A stretch of DNA of 54,502 nt from Brachionus koreanus. Taxonomy: Eukaryota > Rotifera > Eurotatoria > Ploima > Brachionidae. This document shows positions 41,884 through 53,589 of this stretch, piece by piece. The notes under the pieces are model-generated. The model worked only from the letters and a program-made list of their open reading frames with translations, was not told the DNA's origin and searched no databases. The stretch's first letter is position 1; each line of letters opens with the position of its first letter. A program made the position numbers and the translations under genes. The stretch spans positions 528,284 through 582,785 of the forward strand of contig PJRA01000272.1 of assembly GCA_016987375.1 (NCBI GenBank). The letters are read 5' to 3'.

Positions 41884-42896
41884 ATATTGAATTTTTTCCT
41901 ATAAAATAGAAATAGATCAGGGACTTTATCTAAAAAAAATTTTCGAAATCGACTAGACTTGGATGAAAAAAGAAAAAAAACAATTAAACCTTTTAATCCA
42001 TTTTTTTGCGTGGTAAAAATATTCATAATTTTACCATATACCTGAAGAATAAGGAATAATTATTTTACCATTAGGCATTTTTAACGATCTAAAGGTATAA
42101 GTGTTTGCTCATAACAAACTCTAAATATCAACTTTCCTTAAGGTTTATAGAACAAATTATAATAATAGACTGGAAGAAATTACCTTTTTAGAAATTAATT
42201 AAATTTCAAATTTCAGAAAATATTCAAATTCTATTTTATCTTAAAAAAATAAAAAATTATCTTACCAAATATGGAATATTTTCATGTTTTTTTTCTTCAA
42301 GATAAAAGATAAGCTACTAGTTTTTGGACTCGAATTTAAAGAGGATCACTTTCAATTTAACTGTTTTTCAATGATTTATATTCAAATAGATTAGAGAATT
42401 CAAAAAATTTTAAAAATAAATCAGTCATTTTATTATAAAAAAGAAAACTTAAAATAGGCCAAAAACTTAAACTTAAAGTGTTCGAAAATATAAATTTTTA
42501 GGGATTCCTAAAATTCGATTTATTTCGAACTTTTGGTTTGAGGTTAAATCAAGATCTTAGCAGTGTGTAATCTATGTTTAAGCCTTCTAATGGTTAGATT
42601 GGTTACCAAAAACCTAATAACGCTTCATTTTTTTTCGAGACTAATTTAAAGGTCTCAAATACCGTTTAAAGCAATATACAAACTTAGATAATTAGACTCG
42701 GTTTATAGTTTAACAAAAATCACAAGTTTTCCTAAATTATAATCTTTTAAAAATCATGTGATTTGGGAGTTAAAATTTGTTTCTAATTTAAAAAAAAAAA
42801 CACAAATACATATTTTAATATCCAAGATTCAACTCTTTTTTTTTAGGTCTAAACAAAAAAGGATTTTTTTTTATTTGTTTTTTCTAATTTCAAAAG

Positions 42897-45800
42897 ATGT
42901 TCAAAGTAGCGTATAGCAAATACAAAAACGTTACTCCTTCGCTTGTCAAAAAAGAGGTATTTAACAATCAAATCAAAAAAAGATAATTATATGCATATTT
43001 TTTTAATCTAAATTTATTCAAGCAAAACTTATCGGGAGTTTCCACAAACAGACTTTCAAATACAATTGGTAGCTTGATTAACTGCAGTTTAGATCACATA
43101 ACATTCACATTTGACAGTGCCTCAGGAGGAAGTTTGTGCACAATCAAACATGATGATCTGCTCAAACGAGCTACTTTTAACAATGAAATGTTTTGTGTGG
43201 TACATGCACATAGTGCACCTATTACGGACATTCAATACAACACGTTCAATCAATCAATAGTCGCAACATGTGCCCTTGACTCAGTGATTAAACTATGGTC
43301 TGTGAGCGAAGAACCAGAATCGGCCATGTGCAAAATGGACCCTTTGGCCAGCATTCCTATTTCCGAAAACCGAAGTGACTGCGTTCAATGGAACCCAAAT
43401 GTTGACGGAATATTCGTGTCTAGCTCACTGAACACTGTTTACTTGTGGGATGTGAATGAAGGCCAAGCATCAAATGTTCAAACGATTTGTACACACGGTG
43501 AAGCCATTCAGGGACTTTGTTGGAAAAAAGATGGTTCTTTAATTTGCACAGCGGCTAAGGATAAAGCAATGTGCATCACAGATCCGCGAAACACAAACAC
43601 TAATCAGAATTTAGTAATTATTTTTAATAATTAAACAGCTAAAAAAAGCATATTAAATTTACAACTTGGTCGATTTTAAAAATACTGCTGAGAAAATTTT
43701 ATTTAAAATCATGGAGGACAAAAATGTGGGCCTTAATGATAGAAAATTATTGATTATATGGTTTATTTTTACAAGTTAATGACTCATATAAGAGTAACTA
43801 TGAAACAAAAAGAATAATAATTTATTTTATTTAATTAATTTTTATTATTAAAGCTATGAAAAATTATGCCACATTAGGCAATGAATAGGAAAAAGGGCAA
43901 AAAATTAAAATCTTAATAATATAATTCAAATGATGATAAGTGAAAGCATATCTTTTTTAATTAATCAATTAGGTCCTTTAACTTTAAAAATAAATTATTT
44001 ATTTTGTTCGCTTTTAAAAAAGTAGCATTTTACAGAATAAAATTTAGAAATTTTTGAAAATTTTCTCTGCTAAGGAAACAATTGCTTCCACATTCAGCAT
44101 GACTTTTTATTTTTATTAACTAAATTTTAATTTTTTTAAAGAAAATTCAAAATTCCAAAACATCCAACAAGGACACAAAAGTTGTTTGGTTAGGAACATC
44201 AGATTGTATAATGACTAGTGTTTACACCCCAAGTTTCACACGTGAGATTCATCTTTGGGATATACGAAATACATCCGAGCCAGTACATGAATCAAGTATT
44301 GACTCTGGAAATAATGTTCTCAATCCCTATTATGATCATGATACTTCAGCTTTATTCCTAGTTGGAAAAGCAGAAACAAATATAAAATATGGTGAAGTAT
44401 TTTTGAACAATTCATGGTCATTTACCCACAATAGCTCTCAGCATATTGATGATCAAATAAAGGCTGCTTGCTTACTTCCCAAATATGGACTGAATTTAAT
44501 GAAATGTGAAATAGATCGTATGATTTTATTAACTCGCAATTCAGTATATCCATTGCCTTATATTGCACCACGAAACGACAAGAGTTCGTTTCATCAAAAC
44601 TTATATCCGGACACTTTCAATGTCTATAAGCCCGGATGCACAAAAACTGAGTGGCTGGAAGGAAAAAATTCAGATGCTTTAAAAGCACCATTGAATTTAA
44701 CAAGTCAAAAAAATTTTGGCAAAAATGAGGAAAAAAGTCAGAGTAATTCGTTGGCTTCTGTAGATTCGCCTTCGGTTCAGCCAGCTAAAAATTCTGATCC
44801 AGTTGTATCTGTTTTAGTCCCTTCAATTAATCAGCAATCGGTACAAATAACTCCTTCTAGCACTGATAACAATAAAATAGATAAGCCTGATAGAACTCAG
44901 ATTGAAGACGCTTCTTCTGATAAAGAAAATAGTCAGAAAAAACCTGAAAATGTAGTTATAAGATCCGCTGTTAATCAGAGTCTTCAGCCTAATCCTAAGC
45001 CATTGACACCATTGGCCGCTCAAAGTCGAAGTTCCAAAGTAAAATCCGTATTTTATCAGTCTAAGTTTAAATACATAAATGGAAAAACTGCTAATAAAAA
45101 TGAGCATATCACAAACATTAGAGGTTTAAGTAGCATGTGGTCGGCTGAATCGAATGGTTTTCAAATTAATACTCGACATGCTGCCTTTTTTGTCAGTGGA
45201 AATTCAGGCCAAATTGGTGTTGTACAAGTAAATATTACTTTTTGACTAATAATTAATTTAAATTTAAAAACCAAAAATTCTTTATATAGATTTTTATTTT
45301 AATTTTTTTTTCTATTCTTGGTAAACAGACTTGAGTTAAATTTAAAAAAAAAAAGAAATATCGAAAGAAATTATTAAATTTTAAGGCTCAATAATTAAGG
45401 AGCATTTTATTTCTAGTTTTAATTTTGCTTATAAATTTATTACTTTTGAAACGTTCATATTAATTCTAAACTTAAATAAAATTGTAAAATATAATAATTA
45501 ATTTATAAATTTTTAGCTAAACAAAGTAGGGAGATTGGACGATACTGTCAATAATACAATTGTGAACAAAGTAAAATGTTCTGATTTTCAATGGGATCTT
45601 TTTGATGAAAATACACTGGCAGCAGGTTTGTGTTTTATTTTAAAGATAAAAGTCTTTTAAAATAAGACTTCATTGTCCTTTAAAATTTTTGATTTTATTT
45701 TGCAGATTACTTTTAAATAAGAAATTTTTTTTAATTTGCTTATTTTTTTTCCCATCAAAAAAAAAATTAACCTAAACAATTTTTCATCAACTAAATTTTT

Positions 45801-47689
45801 AATTTTTTTTTAATGAATCTTTTTTTATAAAGAATAATACAAAAAAAAAGCAATGACATGTTTACATAAATATTTTTTAAGGAAATAATTACAGATACAG
45901 CTAGTTTTCAGCCCCTAATCTTTATCAATTTCAATTCTACATAAATTTTTTTTTATTTTTTGGTGTTTCTGTTCGAGTCAAAGCTTCTTCAGATTAAAAT
46001 AAATAAATAAATAATTAAAACCGTTTTAGAATATTTTAATAGAAGTAAGTTATAAGATGAGAAACATAAAATAATAATTAAAAGATTGAAAAGTTTGGAA
46101 ATAAAAGAATGAAAAAAATTTGAAATTTAGAAATTTCCAGTGATTTGATTTAAGATTAAAGAGACAAAAATTTTTGCATAATTAGCCAGCAGCTACATAT
46201 AGGAGTAAAATTTGAAAAAATCTAGATTCCAAGTCTCAAATTAATTTTTACAGTTAATAAAGTTAATAAGGCATTAGCATTCTTCTAAAGCAAAAATCAA
46301 ATTAAAATGTAAAAAAAAGGGGAAAGTTTCTTCAAATTTGAAAGATCCGTCTAGCTTCAGGCTTTTTAGTATAAAAAAAGAATAGTTAATATTAAATATA
46401 TATTTATTTAGATAATATATATTTTAGCTGAAAAAAAAATTTTTTTCACCTAAATTTAAAATGATTGATTTTCATCTTTTAATTAATTTATATAGCATGC
46501 GATGACTGTACGATTAAAATATGGACAATACCAGAAGATGGCTTAGACAAATCTTTAGACGAACCTGAGCTAAGTCTTACTGGCCATGCAGACCGTGTAT
46601 CGAGCATTAAGTTTCATCCTTATGCAAAAAATGTGTTAGCCTCGGCTAGTTACGACAAGTCTATTAAAATATGGAACATAGATGCTTGCCAAGCTATGAT
46701 TACTCTTCAGCATCATCCAGATTTTGTAATTTTTTAAAAATCATACTGATTTTAATAATGAGAATTATTTTATTGATTTAAAACAGATATTCAATTTTAA
46801 TTGGAGCCCATGCGGCACAAAATTAGCAACCATTTGCAAAGATGGCTATATAAGAATTTTTTCTCCATTGCAAAGTGATCAGCCTATTCTTGAGTCTAAG
46901 TGCGGACCGAGAAAAGATGCCAAAGCAGCTAGAATAGAATGGGTTCTTCATGGTCGAGGTCTTTTTGTCAGCGGTTTCGGATCAGGAAATCTAAGACAAA
47001 TATTTTTATTCGATAGCGAAACTTTGGCTGAATTGAATTCTGAAGACATTAATCATTCACCTTCACTATTGATACCTTACATTGATCAAGATATCAACGT
47101 TGTTTACTTGTATGCTAAAGGAGAAGAGACAATTATTTTGTATGAAATTCAAGAAGATGAACCTTACTTTCAAGTATTGACACCTTTTAAACCAGATGGG
47201 TCGCACTTGGCGATTGGTTTTTTGCCCAAGATAACTTGTGATGTTAAATCGGCTGAGATTGCCAAATCATTCAGGCTGACAAAGGATAATAGAATAGAGC
47301 CGATGAGCTTTACTGTTCCTAGAGTTAAACTCAGCTTTTTTCAGGATGATATTTTTCCTGATACAATTGACCGATGTGAAGCCTATTTGAGTGCTGATGA
47401 TTGGTTTTCAGGTATTCAAATGCAACTGAATTACATTAATCTCCAGCCAGAGGGTATGCAGCGTTTGTCTGAAATGATCGCAGTAGACCAGGGAAATCAA
47501 AATAGCAGACAAAAAGACATGATTAAAAAAGTTGAAGCAAAAAATGGAAAACAAAATGGTCATACAGCGCTGAATTTGAATGAAAATGATGGAAATATGA
47601 TAACTGCCATGCTGCAAAGAGCTAGTCTTTTTCATCAAAATAAAAGTGATGATGATGATGAGGATGATGATAATAGCGGATGGGATTGA
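42897..47689 (+). CDS. CORO7: coronin-7 (tandem coronin)
   Basis: Exons 42897-42956, 43023-43613, 44142-45227, 45517-45625, 46496-46725 and 46787-47689 join in frame to about 992 residues (human: 925). Coronin-7 (fly POD-1) carries two coronin beta-propellers in one chain and acts in Golgi trafficking and actin control. Unit 1 starts with MFKVAYSKYKN and contains WD repeats (DSVIKLWSV, NTVYLWDVNEG, REIHLWDIRN) and the conserved FHQNLYPDTF. After a Ser/Pro/Gln-rich linker (about 400-510), unit 2 starts at about residue 514 (SKVKSVFYQSKFKY, HITNIRGLSSMW) with DDCTIKIWTI, YDKSIKIWNI and FFQDDIFPDT. The end DDDDEDDDNSGWD is an acidic motif with a late Trp, as in the Arp2/3-binding acidic tails. 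Introns are 66, 528, 289, 870 and 61 bp. An acceptor-like caaaag directly precedes the ATG. Confidence 0.95.
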
Positions 47690-48339
47690 ATCAGTTTTTT
47701 AACATTTTTTTAGAAATTTAGTTGTAAATTATTTAAGTCACTTTTTATACAATTTTTTGTCGTTCCTTAAAGAGCTTTTTTTTAAAATATTCCGTGTGAT
47801 TATTTGAGGATATTTTTGAAGCAAAAGTTGATAATTATTCAAATTTTTTTCTTTTTATCAGGACAAACATTAATAATAATAAATCGATTAGATTAAAATA
47901 AACTTCTGTTAGAAACAAATTTTTTTATCTTGAATTTTTTTCTAAAAATTATTATTAAACTAATCTCAAATAGGTGAAAGAATTATGGCGGTATTTAAAT
48001 ATTATGGTCATTTTTTTCATAAAACTATCATAAAAAATATATACTTAAAAATTCAAATACAGAAATATAAGGCATTGAGAAATTTCATACAAAACTTTCA
48101 ATTCAAAAAGTAAAGAATCTTATAACTTTTGTTCTAATAGTCATAAATTTGTTCTGCACATGAAACAAAGTTAAAAAAATGTTGTTTAACCTAATGCGCA
48201 AGTCTGCAAAACTTGTGCAATTTCTGCAAAATTCCACTCAATATATTAAAATTGAAAATAAATCGCAGTCAATTTGCAATTTGCATATATGAAAATAACA
48301 TGAAATGGAAATGGAATGTTCAAGTTAGACATTGTACTG
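47690..48339. other. coronin-7 3' flank, no gene seen
   Basis: AT-rich; an AATAAA near 47896 could be the coronin-7 polyadenylation signal. Nothing else recognised. Confidence 0.5.
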
Positions 48340-48905
48340 CAAAAGCGAATAGGATTTTTTTAAAACATCCAAGATGTTGGGCTTAATTAAAAAATGATTT
48401 AAATTCCTAAACAAACAAAACACTAGACTTTTATACCAATCATTTATTAGACCACATCTAGAGAACGGGATTAACTCTTGGCATCCTTACCTTATAAAAG
48501 TTATAAACGAATCGGTAAAGATTCAAAGAAGAGCTACGAAACTGGCGCCGGACTTGACAATAATGATATTGAAGGATTGAATAAAATGGATCTTCCCAAC
48601 CTTCAAATAAGAAGGGAGAGAGATGATCTTATTTAGATATTCAAATAGAAATTGAAAATATTGTTAATGGCCCTTGTCTAAATAATCAGAAAAGAAAATA
48701 TGATTTGAGATCTCACAATAGAACTATTTACAAGGAGAAAATGAGAATTGAAAGAATTGAAATTTTCAAATAAAGTAATTGAGTCAAATTTCAATTTTTA
48801 ACAATTAAGAGAAGAAGGGACTACTTAATATCAAAACAATATATGTTTAATGTAATTAATGCTTTTTAATGCCGTGTAGAATATACTTTTGAATTGAATT
48901 TTAAA
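48340..48905 (+). pseudogene. LINE ORF2 3' relic at palindrome edge
   Basis: Degraded frames give MLGLIKK, FKFLNKQNTRLLYQSFIRPH, INSWHPYLIKVINE, KIQRRATKLAP, LPNLQIRRERDDLI and RKYDLRSHNRTIY with several stops: the C-terminal part of a jockey/CR1-like reverse transcriptase, the same kind as at 15190-16520 but a separate copy. Its last part (from 48752) belongs to the left arm of the palindrome, so the palindrome breakpoint lies inside this relic. The exact 3' end is uncertain. Confidence 0.75.
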
Positions 48906-49028
48906 TTGATACAATAAAAACAAAGAAATTTTAAAAAAATTGAATATATTTATTTCTTTTTAAGAAAATTTGAAATTAATTCTAAAACAATTATTCTATA
49001 AAAGTTCTAAAAACAAAAGCAGATGATT

Positions 49029-49430
49029 TTAGTAAAATACACTTGAAGCACAAACACTTGGGTTATTTCGGACAAATTCGCATCGTCTTGTCACTTCATC
49101 AAAATAAGTGTGTTCGCCAACGAATGGACACAAATAAGTTTTTCTTTGTTGGCCGTATACACATGCATGAAATATGTTACAGTATTTACTGTCTCTGTGA
49201 TGACCAGTTGGAAGACCAACACAATTGAATGGGAGACCAGCCAAGAGATTTTCCATTATGGTTTCACCAGTGTTTGTAATAGTTGGTTGTTGAATAGGAT
49301 ACGGTCCAGATGCTGGTGCTGGTGCAGCAACAGGTGCAGACTGAACAAAATTAGGTGAATTCCAGTTTTGCTGAAAAGAAAGTTGGGCAACGCTCAACAA
49401 AACGATTAGAATAGTAACTTTTTGACTCAT
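49029..49430 (-). CDS. secreted chitin-binding (peritrophin-A type) protein, copy 1
   Basis: 133 residues, single exon. A signal peptide (MSQKVTILIVLLSVAQLSFQ) is followed by an Ala/Pro-rich linker and one CBM14/peritrophin-A-like domain (about 70-129) with six cysteines spaced FNC-x13-C-x5-C-x10-C-x15-C-x9-C. The aromatic positions YFDE and FHAC are typical of chitin contact. Such proteins cross-link chitin in cuticle, peritrophic membrane or egg shell. The protein is identical to that at 51462-51863, and the two genes sit in the arms of a palindrome, transcribed outward-facing. A TATA box is at 49506-49513. A real second gene versus an assembly or amplification artefact cannot be decided here. 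Confidence 0.9.
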   Translation of the reverse strand: MSQKVTILIVLLSVAQLSFQQNWNSPNFVQSAPVAAPAPASGPYPIQQPTITNTGETIMENLLAGLPFNCVGLPTGHHRDSKYCNIFHACVYGQQRKTYLCPFVGEHTYFDEVTRRCEFVRNNPSVCASSVFY

Positions 49431-49505
49431 TGTTTAACTTTGCTTTTGTTAAAAACTTGTTTTTTTACACTGGTTTGTGAATTGAATTGGAAAAAAAAAG
49501 TAGTA

Positions 49506-49513
49506 TATTTATA
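49506..49513 (-). promoter_or_regulatory. TATA box of chitin-binding copy 1
   Basis: TATAAATA on the minus strand, 76 bases before the ATG at 49430, preceded by cggc as in the other copy. Position and context fit a TATA box with a short leader. Confidence 0.65.
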
Positions 49514-49697
49514 GCCGATTAAAGTTAGGCCACGAATTGTTTTTAAAGTCTTATGTAAACTTAATCAAGGATTAGTATTTCATAATGGACATACAAGCCA
49601 AGTATTATGCATAAAGTAAGGTAATTTGAGAGAGAGATTATTTTTAAATAGCTTTCATATCTTTTTATACACAATTTTACTTTTATTTTATTTTTTT

Positions 49698-51194
49698 AAT
49701 TTATGTTTGTTTTTTTTTAATAAAAAATAAACCATTTAATTAATTAATCTTCTTTGTTTGATACTTTCCGAAAAATAAATCAATAAATCAATGAATTCTT
49801 TTTCTTAGTTTTTAATAAATCTTTATAAATATTTTATTATACATTTAAAACATTTAAAATTTTAGATTTAACATGGAGTATTGCATGAAATCTTAATTCT
49901 TAGAGTAAAATTTAGAAAATATTTTACTAAATTTATCTTTAATATTTTTCTTATACCAATTTTTAATAATGGTCATATTTGTTTGCTAGAAATTATTTAA
50001 AAATTGATTCAATATAATTCAAATCATACATTTTTTTAATTAATAACTTGCTCTCAAAATTATTTTTCCTCCAAATTCATTAAAATTAATCATATTTTAT
50101 ATGTCTAAAAGAGACAAATATTATAATTAGAAATAAAAATTTTTTTTAAATAATTACAAAATATGCATCCCTAAAATATTATCTTTTTACTGTTTAAAAT
50201 TAATTCTAAGACCGATGAAGAAATAAAATGTGAATTTCAAATCAAAATCAAAAAATACTGAAAACGTCTTTTGATAGCAACCGCTAGTAGCATTTTATCA
50301 AACTACTTGATCTTAAAATCAACTATATATGATTTGATTAACAAAGCAAACATGTGTTGCCAAGTTGTTCTTCAATATTCTACAGATTTCGATATTCAAA
50401 TATTCTTTTAAATTTGTAATAAACTCCTAGATGACCGTTTTTTCATATGGATCATTCCTTGTGAAGAGTATTGGATCTATCTTCAATAATATGATGAAAG
50501 AAATCAATTGCTAGACCAATCTTAACCAGCTTTACCTGTTTTAAAAAGAAAACGCTTTGATAAAAAATTTAAGAGTATTTTGTTTGTATTTCTAAGAGGT
50601 TACAAACTTAGAACAGGTACCATATGGTTAAGCTATAAGAACTTAATTCTTAACAATTAGAACCAATGTATGCCTCACTTCAACAAAAAAATCCTTCTTT
50701 TTGGTTTAAGTTTGTTTCTGCAAGATACTTTTAGAGTTAATACAGTTAAAATAAAAATGGCAAAAATTAAAAAACTGTATTTTATAAAAAATTCATTTAT
50801 TTTATAAAATTTTTTATAAAATGTACCGTTAAAAGCTAAAAGATATTTGTATGTTAGAATAAAAGTTAAAAGCTAACAATTAAAAAAATTTAAATTTTAA
50901 TTGAATATTCAAAATATTTTAAGATAGCTTTATTTAATTCAATTGATTTTTTTTAAATATATTAATTCAAGATCAATAAAGAAATTTGAATTAAAAATAC
51001 AGGAAAAACTAATAAATAATAAAAATTAAGTTATTTAAGGAAATATAAGGTTCAAATAAAAAATTTTAAATAAATCTTAAAAATTATCCTTCATCATTTT
51101 CAATCAATTAAAATCAAATGGCGTTACGATCAAAAACAAGGTTTAAAATAATATGTTTATATATAATATATATATTAAGATAATTATTTGTATA
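49698..51194. other. palindrome spacer, no gene seen
   Basis: 1497 bp of AT-rich unique sequence between the arms. No gene or relic recognised. Confidence 0.6.
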
Positions 51195-51378
51195 AAAAAA
51201 ATAAAATAAAAGTAAAATTGTGTATAAAAAGATATGAAAGCTATTTAAAAATAATCTCTCTCTCAAATTACCTTACTTTATGCATAATACTTGGCTTGTA
51301 TGTCCATTATGAAATACTAATCCTTGATTAAGTTTACATAAGACTTTAAAAACAATTCGTGGCCTAACTTTAATCGGC

Positions 51379-51386
51379 TATAAATA
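51379..51386 (+). promoter_or_regulatory. TATA box of chitin-binding copy 2
   Basis: TATAAATA, 76 bases before the ATG at 51462; the mirror of 49506-49513. Confidence 0.65.
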
Positions 51387-51461
51387 TACTACTTTTTTTT
51401 TCCAATTCAATTCACAAACCAGTGTAAAAAAACAAGTTTTTAACAAAAGCAAAGTTAAACA

Positions 51462-51863
51462 ATGAGTCAAAAAGTTACTATTCTAATCGTTTTGTTGAGC
51501 GTTGCCCAACTTTCTTTTCAGCAAAACTGGAATTCACCTAATTTTGTTCAGTCTGCACCTGTTGCTGCACCAGCACCAGCATCTGGACCGTATCCTATTC
51601 AACAACCAACTATTACAAACACTGGTGAAACCATAATGGAAAATCTCTTGGCTGGTCTCCCATTCAATTGTGTTGGTCTTCCAACTGGTCATCACAGAGA
51701 CAGTAAATACTGTAACATATTTCATGCATGTGTATACGGCCAACAAAGAAAAACTTATTTGTGTCCATTCGTTGGCGAACACACTTATTTTGATGAAGTG
51801 ACAAGACGATGCGAATTTGTCCGAAATAACCCAAGTGTTTGTGCTTCAAGTGTATTTTACTAA
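51462..51863 (+). CDS. secreted chitin-binding (peritrophin-A type) protein, copy 2
   Basis: Encodes the same 133 residues as 49029-49430, with the same TATA box, leader and 3' flank, because the whole unit is a mirror copy. Signal peptide, Ala/Pro linker (QSAPVAAPAPASGPYPIQQP), then one six-cysteine CBM14-like domain. A possible AATAAA polyadenylation signal lies at 51938-51943. The third family member, at 53053, is diverged, so the identical pair arose later than that duplication. Confidence 0.9.
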   Translation: MSQKVTILIVLLSVAQLSFQQNWNSPNFVQSAPVAAPAPASGPYPIQQPTITNTGETIMENLLAGLPFNCVGLPTGHHRDSKYCNIFHACVYGQQRKTYLCPFVGEHTYFDEVTRRCEFVRNNPSVCASSVFY

Positions 51864-52140
51864 AATCATCTGCTTTTGTTTTTAGAACTTTTATAGAATA
51901 ATTGTTTTAGAATTAATTTCAAATTTTCTTAAAAAGAAATAAATATATTCAATTTTTTTAAAATTTCTTTGTTTTTATTGTATCAATTTAAAATTCAATT
52001 CAAAAGTATATTCTACACGGCATTAAAAAGCATTAATTACATTAAACATATATTGTTTTGATATTAAGTAGTCCCTTCTTCTCTTAATTGTTAAAAATTG
52101 AAATTTGACTCAATTACTTTATTTGAAAATTTCAATTCTT

Positions 52141-52993
52141 AAAAGACACTTTTAAGTCCATTTTTAATTAAAAAAAAATTTTTTTTTTATATATTATGTT
52201 TTTAGCTATAAAAAATCAGAATCTGAATTAAAATTTGATATCATAAATTTAGTTTTTCTGATAAAAGTAAATATTATTAAAATATTGCTGAAGATAAAAA
52301 GTTTTTTATTCATTTATTTCAAATTAAAATAGTGCTTTTGATTGAAAATGAAGATAGAGATCATTTAATTGACTTTTTCGATATTTTTTCACAACCAAAG
52401 TTTTTTCTAATTGACATTAAAAAGCATTTATTCCATCAAACTTATATTGTTTTGATTTTAGTCTCTTCATCTCTTATTTTTTAAAATTAAGTAAAAGGAA
52501 AAATTATAAAAATATTTCCGTTGTTTATTTGAACGGTACGCATGAAAAAGGTGGCTTAAGCATATGTTTTGAATGCCAAAAGAATCAGTTGAGCCGTGTT
52601 ATTTTGAACACCCAAGAAAAGAGAAATGCAGGAAGACGGTTTTTCTAAGGGTCTTATCATTGTGTATCAAAATGTATCATCTGATGAAAAGTAGGAAAAT
52701 ATTTTAAATAGATCTTTAAAATAAAAAAGCTACTTAGAAGCTCAGGTTGAAACAATTCGGGATAAATCTCTAATTTAAGCCTAATGATTTCGCTATTTTT
52801 AATACTATCCTAAAAGTTTTAGAAAAATAATTAATAATAATTAAAGAATTTAAATCTTAATGAATATGCATACCTTTAAAGTTTAGTGATTAAATTTAAA
52901 TCAAACAATATATTAAATAAAAAGAAAAAAATATTTTTAATCCTTGATGAAACTAAATACCTCTATTTTCCTAAGAACAAATATCTCAATGAG
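52141..52993. other. intergenic before third chitin-binding gene
   Basis: AT-rich sequence containing a diverged direct copy (52412-52489) of the outer part of the palindrome arm; no gene. Confidence 0.5.
52412..52489 (+). repeat. diverged copy of palindrome-arm tail
   Basis: gacattaaaaagcatttatt and the following atattgttttgattttagtc match 52018-52100 (ggcattaaaaagcattaatt, atattgttttgatattaagt) with substitutions and small indels. It is either an older duplicate of the gene's 3' flank or another LINE tail fragment. Confidence 0.65.
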
Positions 52994-53001
52994 TATAAAA
53001 A
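52994..53001 (+). promoter_or_regulatory. TATA box of third chitin-binding gene
   Basis: TATAAAAA, 59 bases before the ATG at 53053. Spacing fits a short leader. Confidence 0.6.
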
Positions 53002-53052
53002 AGACTGATTTCTTTCCAATAAAACAAGCCAAAAAATTCTAAATTTCGAAAA

Positions 53053-53589
53053 ATGTTAACAAAATTTTTTGTTGCTACATTTTTACTAGCTCTAATTAAT
53101 TCTGCTCATCAGCAAAGTTGGGAAAAGAACAATATGTTCTTGGATTCAAATGTTCATAATCAAAATTTTCAAAACAAACCCCAATTGAACCCAAATGGAC
53201 AATTTGCACAAAAAGCCCAGCTTTCTCAACAAGCTCTGCCAATGCAACACAATTTTCAGGCTCCAGTTCAGGCCGTTCATTTACAGCCACCCGCAGCTTC
53301 TTCTAGACCGTTTCCGATTCGTCAACCTACTATTACAAACAATGGTGAGACAATTGTTGAAAATTTAATCGGAGGAATCGTTTTCAATTGCCGAGGAAAG
53401 CCAACTGGCCATCATAGAGATACAAAATATTGTGATGTTTTTCATGCTTGTGTATATGGTCAACAACGCAAGACCTATTCATGCCCATTTGTTGGTGAGA
53501 ATACTTATTTTGATGATATTACTAGACGATGCGAATTTGTCAGAAACAATCCAACTGCATGTCCTTCAAATGCATATCTTTCTTTTTAA
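53053..53589 (+). CDS. secreted chitin-binding (peritrophin-A type) protein, copy 3
   Basis: 178 residues, single exon, true ATG. Signal peptide (MLTKFFVATFLLALINSAHQ), then a longer Gln/Asn/Pro-rich linker than in copies 1 and 2, then the shared PIRQPTITNNGETIVENL lead-in and a CBM14-like domain with the same six-cysteine spacing (FNCRGKPTGHHRDTKYC, CDVFHAC, YFDDITRRC). Diverged paralogue of the identical pair. Probably an extracellular chitin-matrix protein; the Gln-rich linker may help cross-linking. Confidence 0.92.
   Translation: MLTKFFVATFLLALINSAHQQSWEKNNMFLDSNVHNQNFQNKPQLNPNGQFAQKAQLSQQALPMQHNFQAPVQAVHLQPPAASSRPFPIRQPTITNNGETIVENLIGGIVFNCRGKPTGHHRDTKYCDVFHACVYGQQRKTYSCPFVGENTYFDDITRRCEFVRNNPTACPSNAYLSF

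Larger units (their letters stand above)
39372..42896. other. intergenic with MITE, SINE and a possible exon
   Basis: 3.5 kb between eIF2-alpha and coronin-7. It contains a foldback element, a second SINE copy beside an N gap, and one doubtful exon at 41648-41883; otherwise AT-rich DNA. Confidence 0.5.
48752..49697 (-). repeat. 946-bp inverted repeat, left arm
   Basis: Pairs with 51195-52140. Positions x and 100892-x are complementary at both arm ends and at both gene ends, so there are no indels; the segments I compared are identical, including a run of nine A/T. The arm carries a complete chitin-binding gene with promoter and 3' flank. The spacer is 1497 bp. Confidence 0.93.
51195..52140 (+). 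repeat. 946-bp inverted repeat, right arm
   Basis: Mirror of 48752-49697. Beyond 52140 the sequence is unrelated to the LINE relic that continues past the left arm's outer end, so the right arm looks like the inserted copy and the left the source. Confidence 0.93.
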
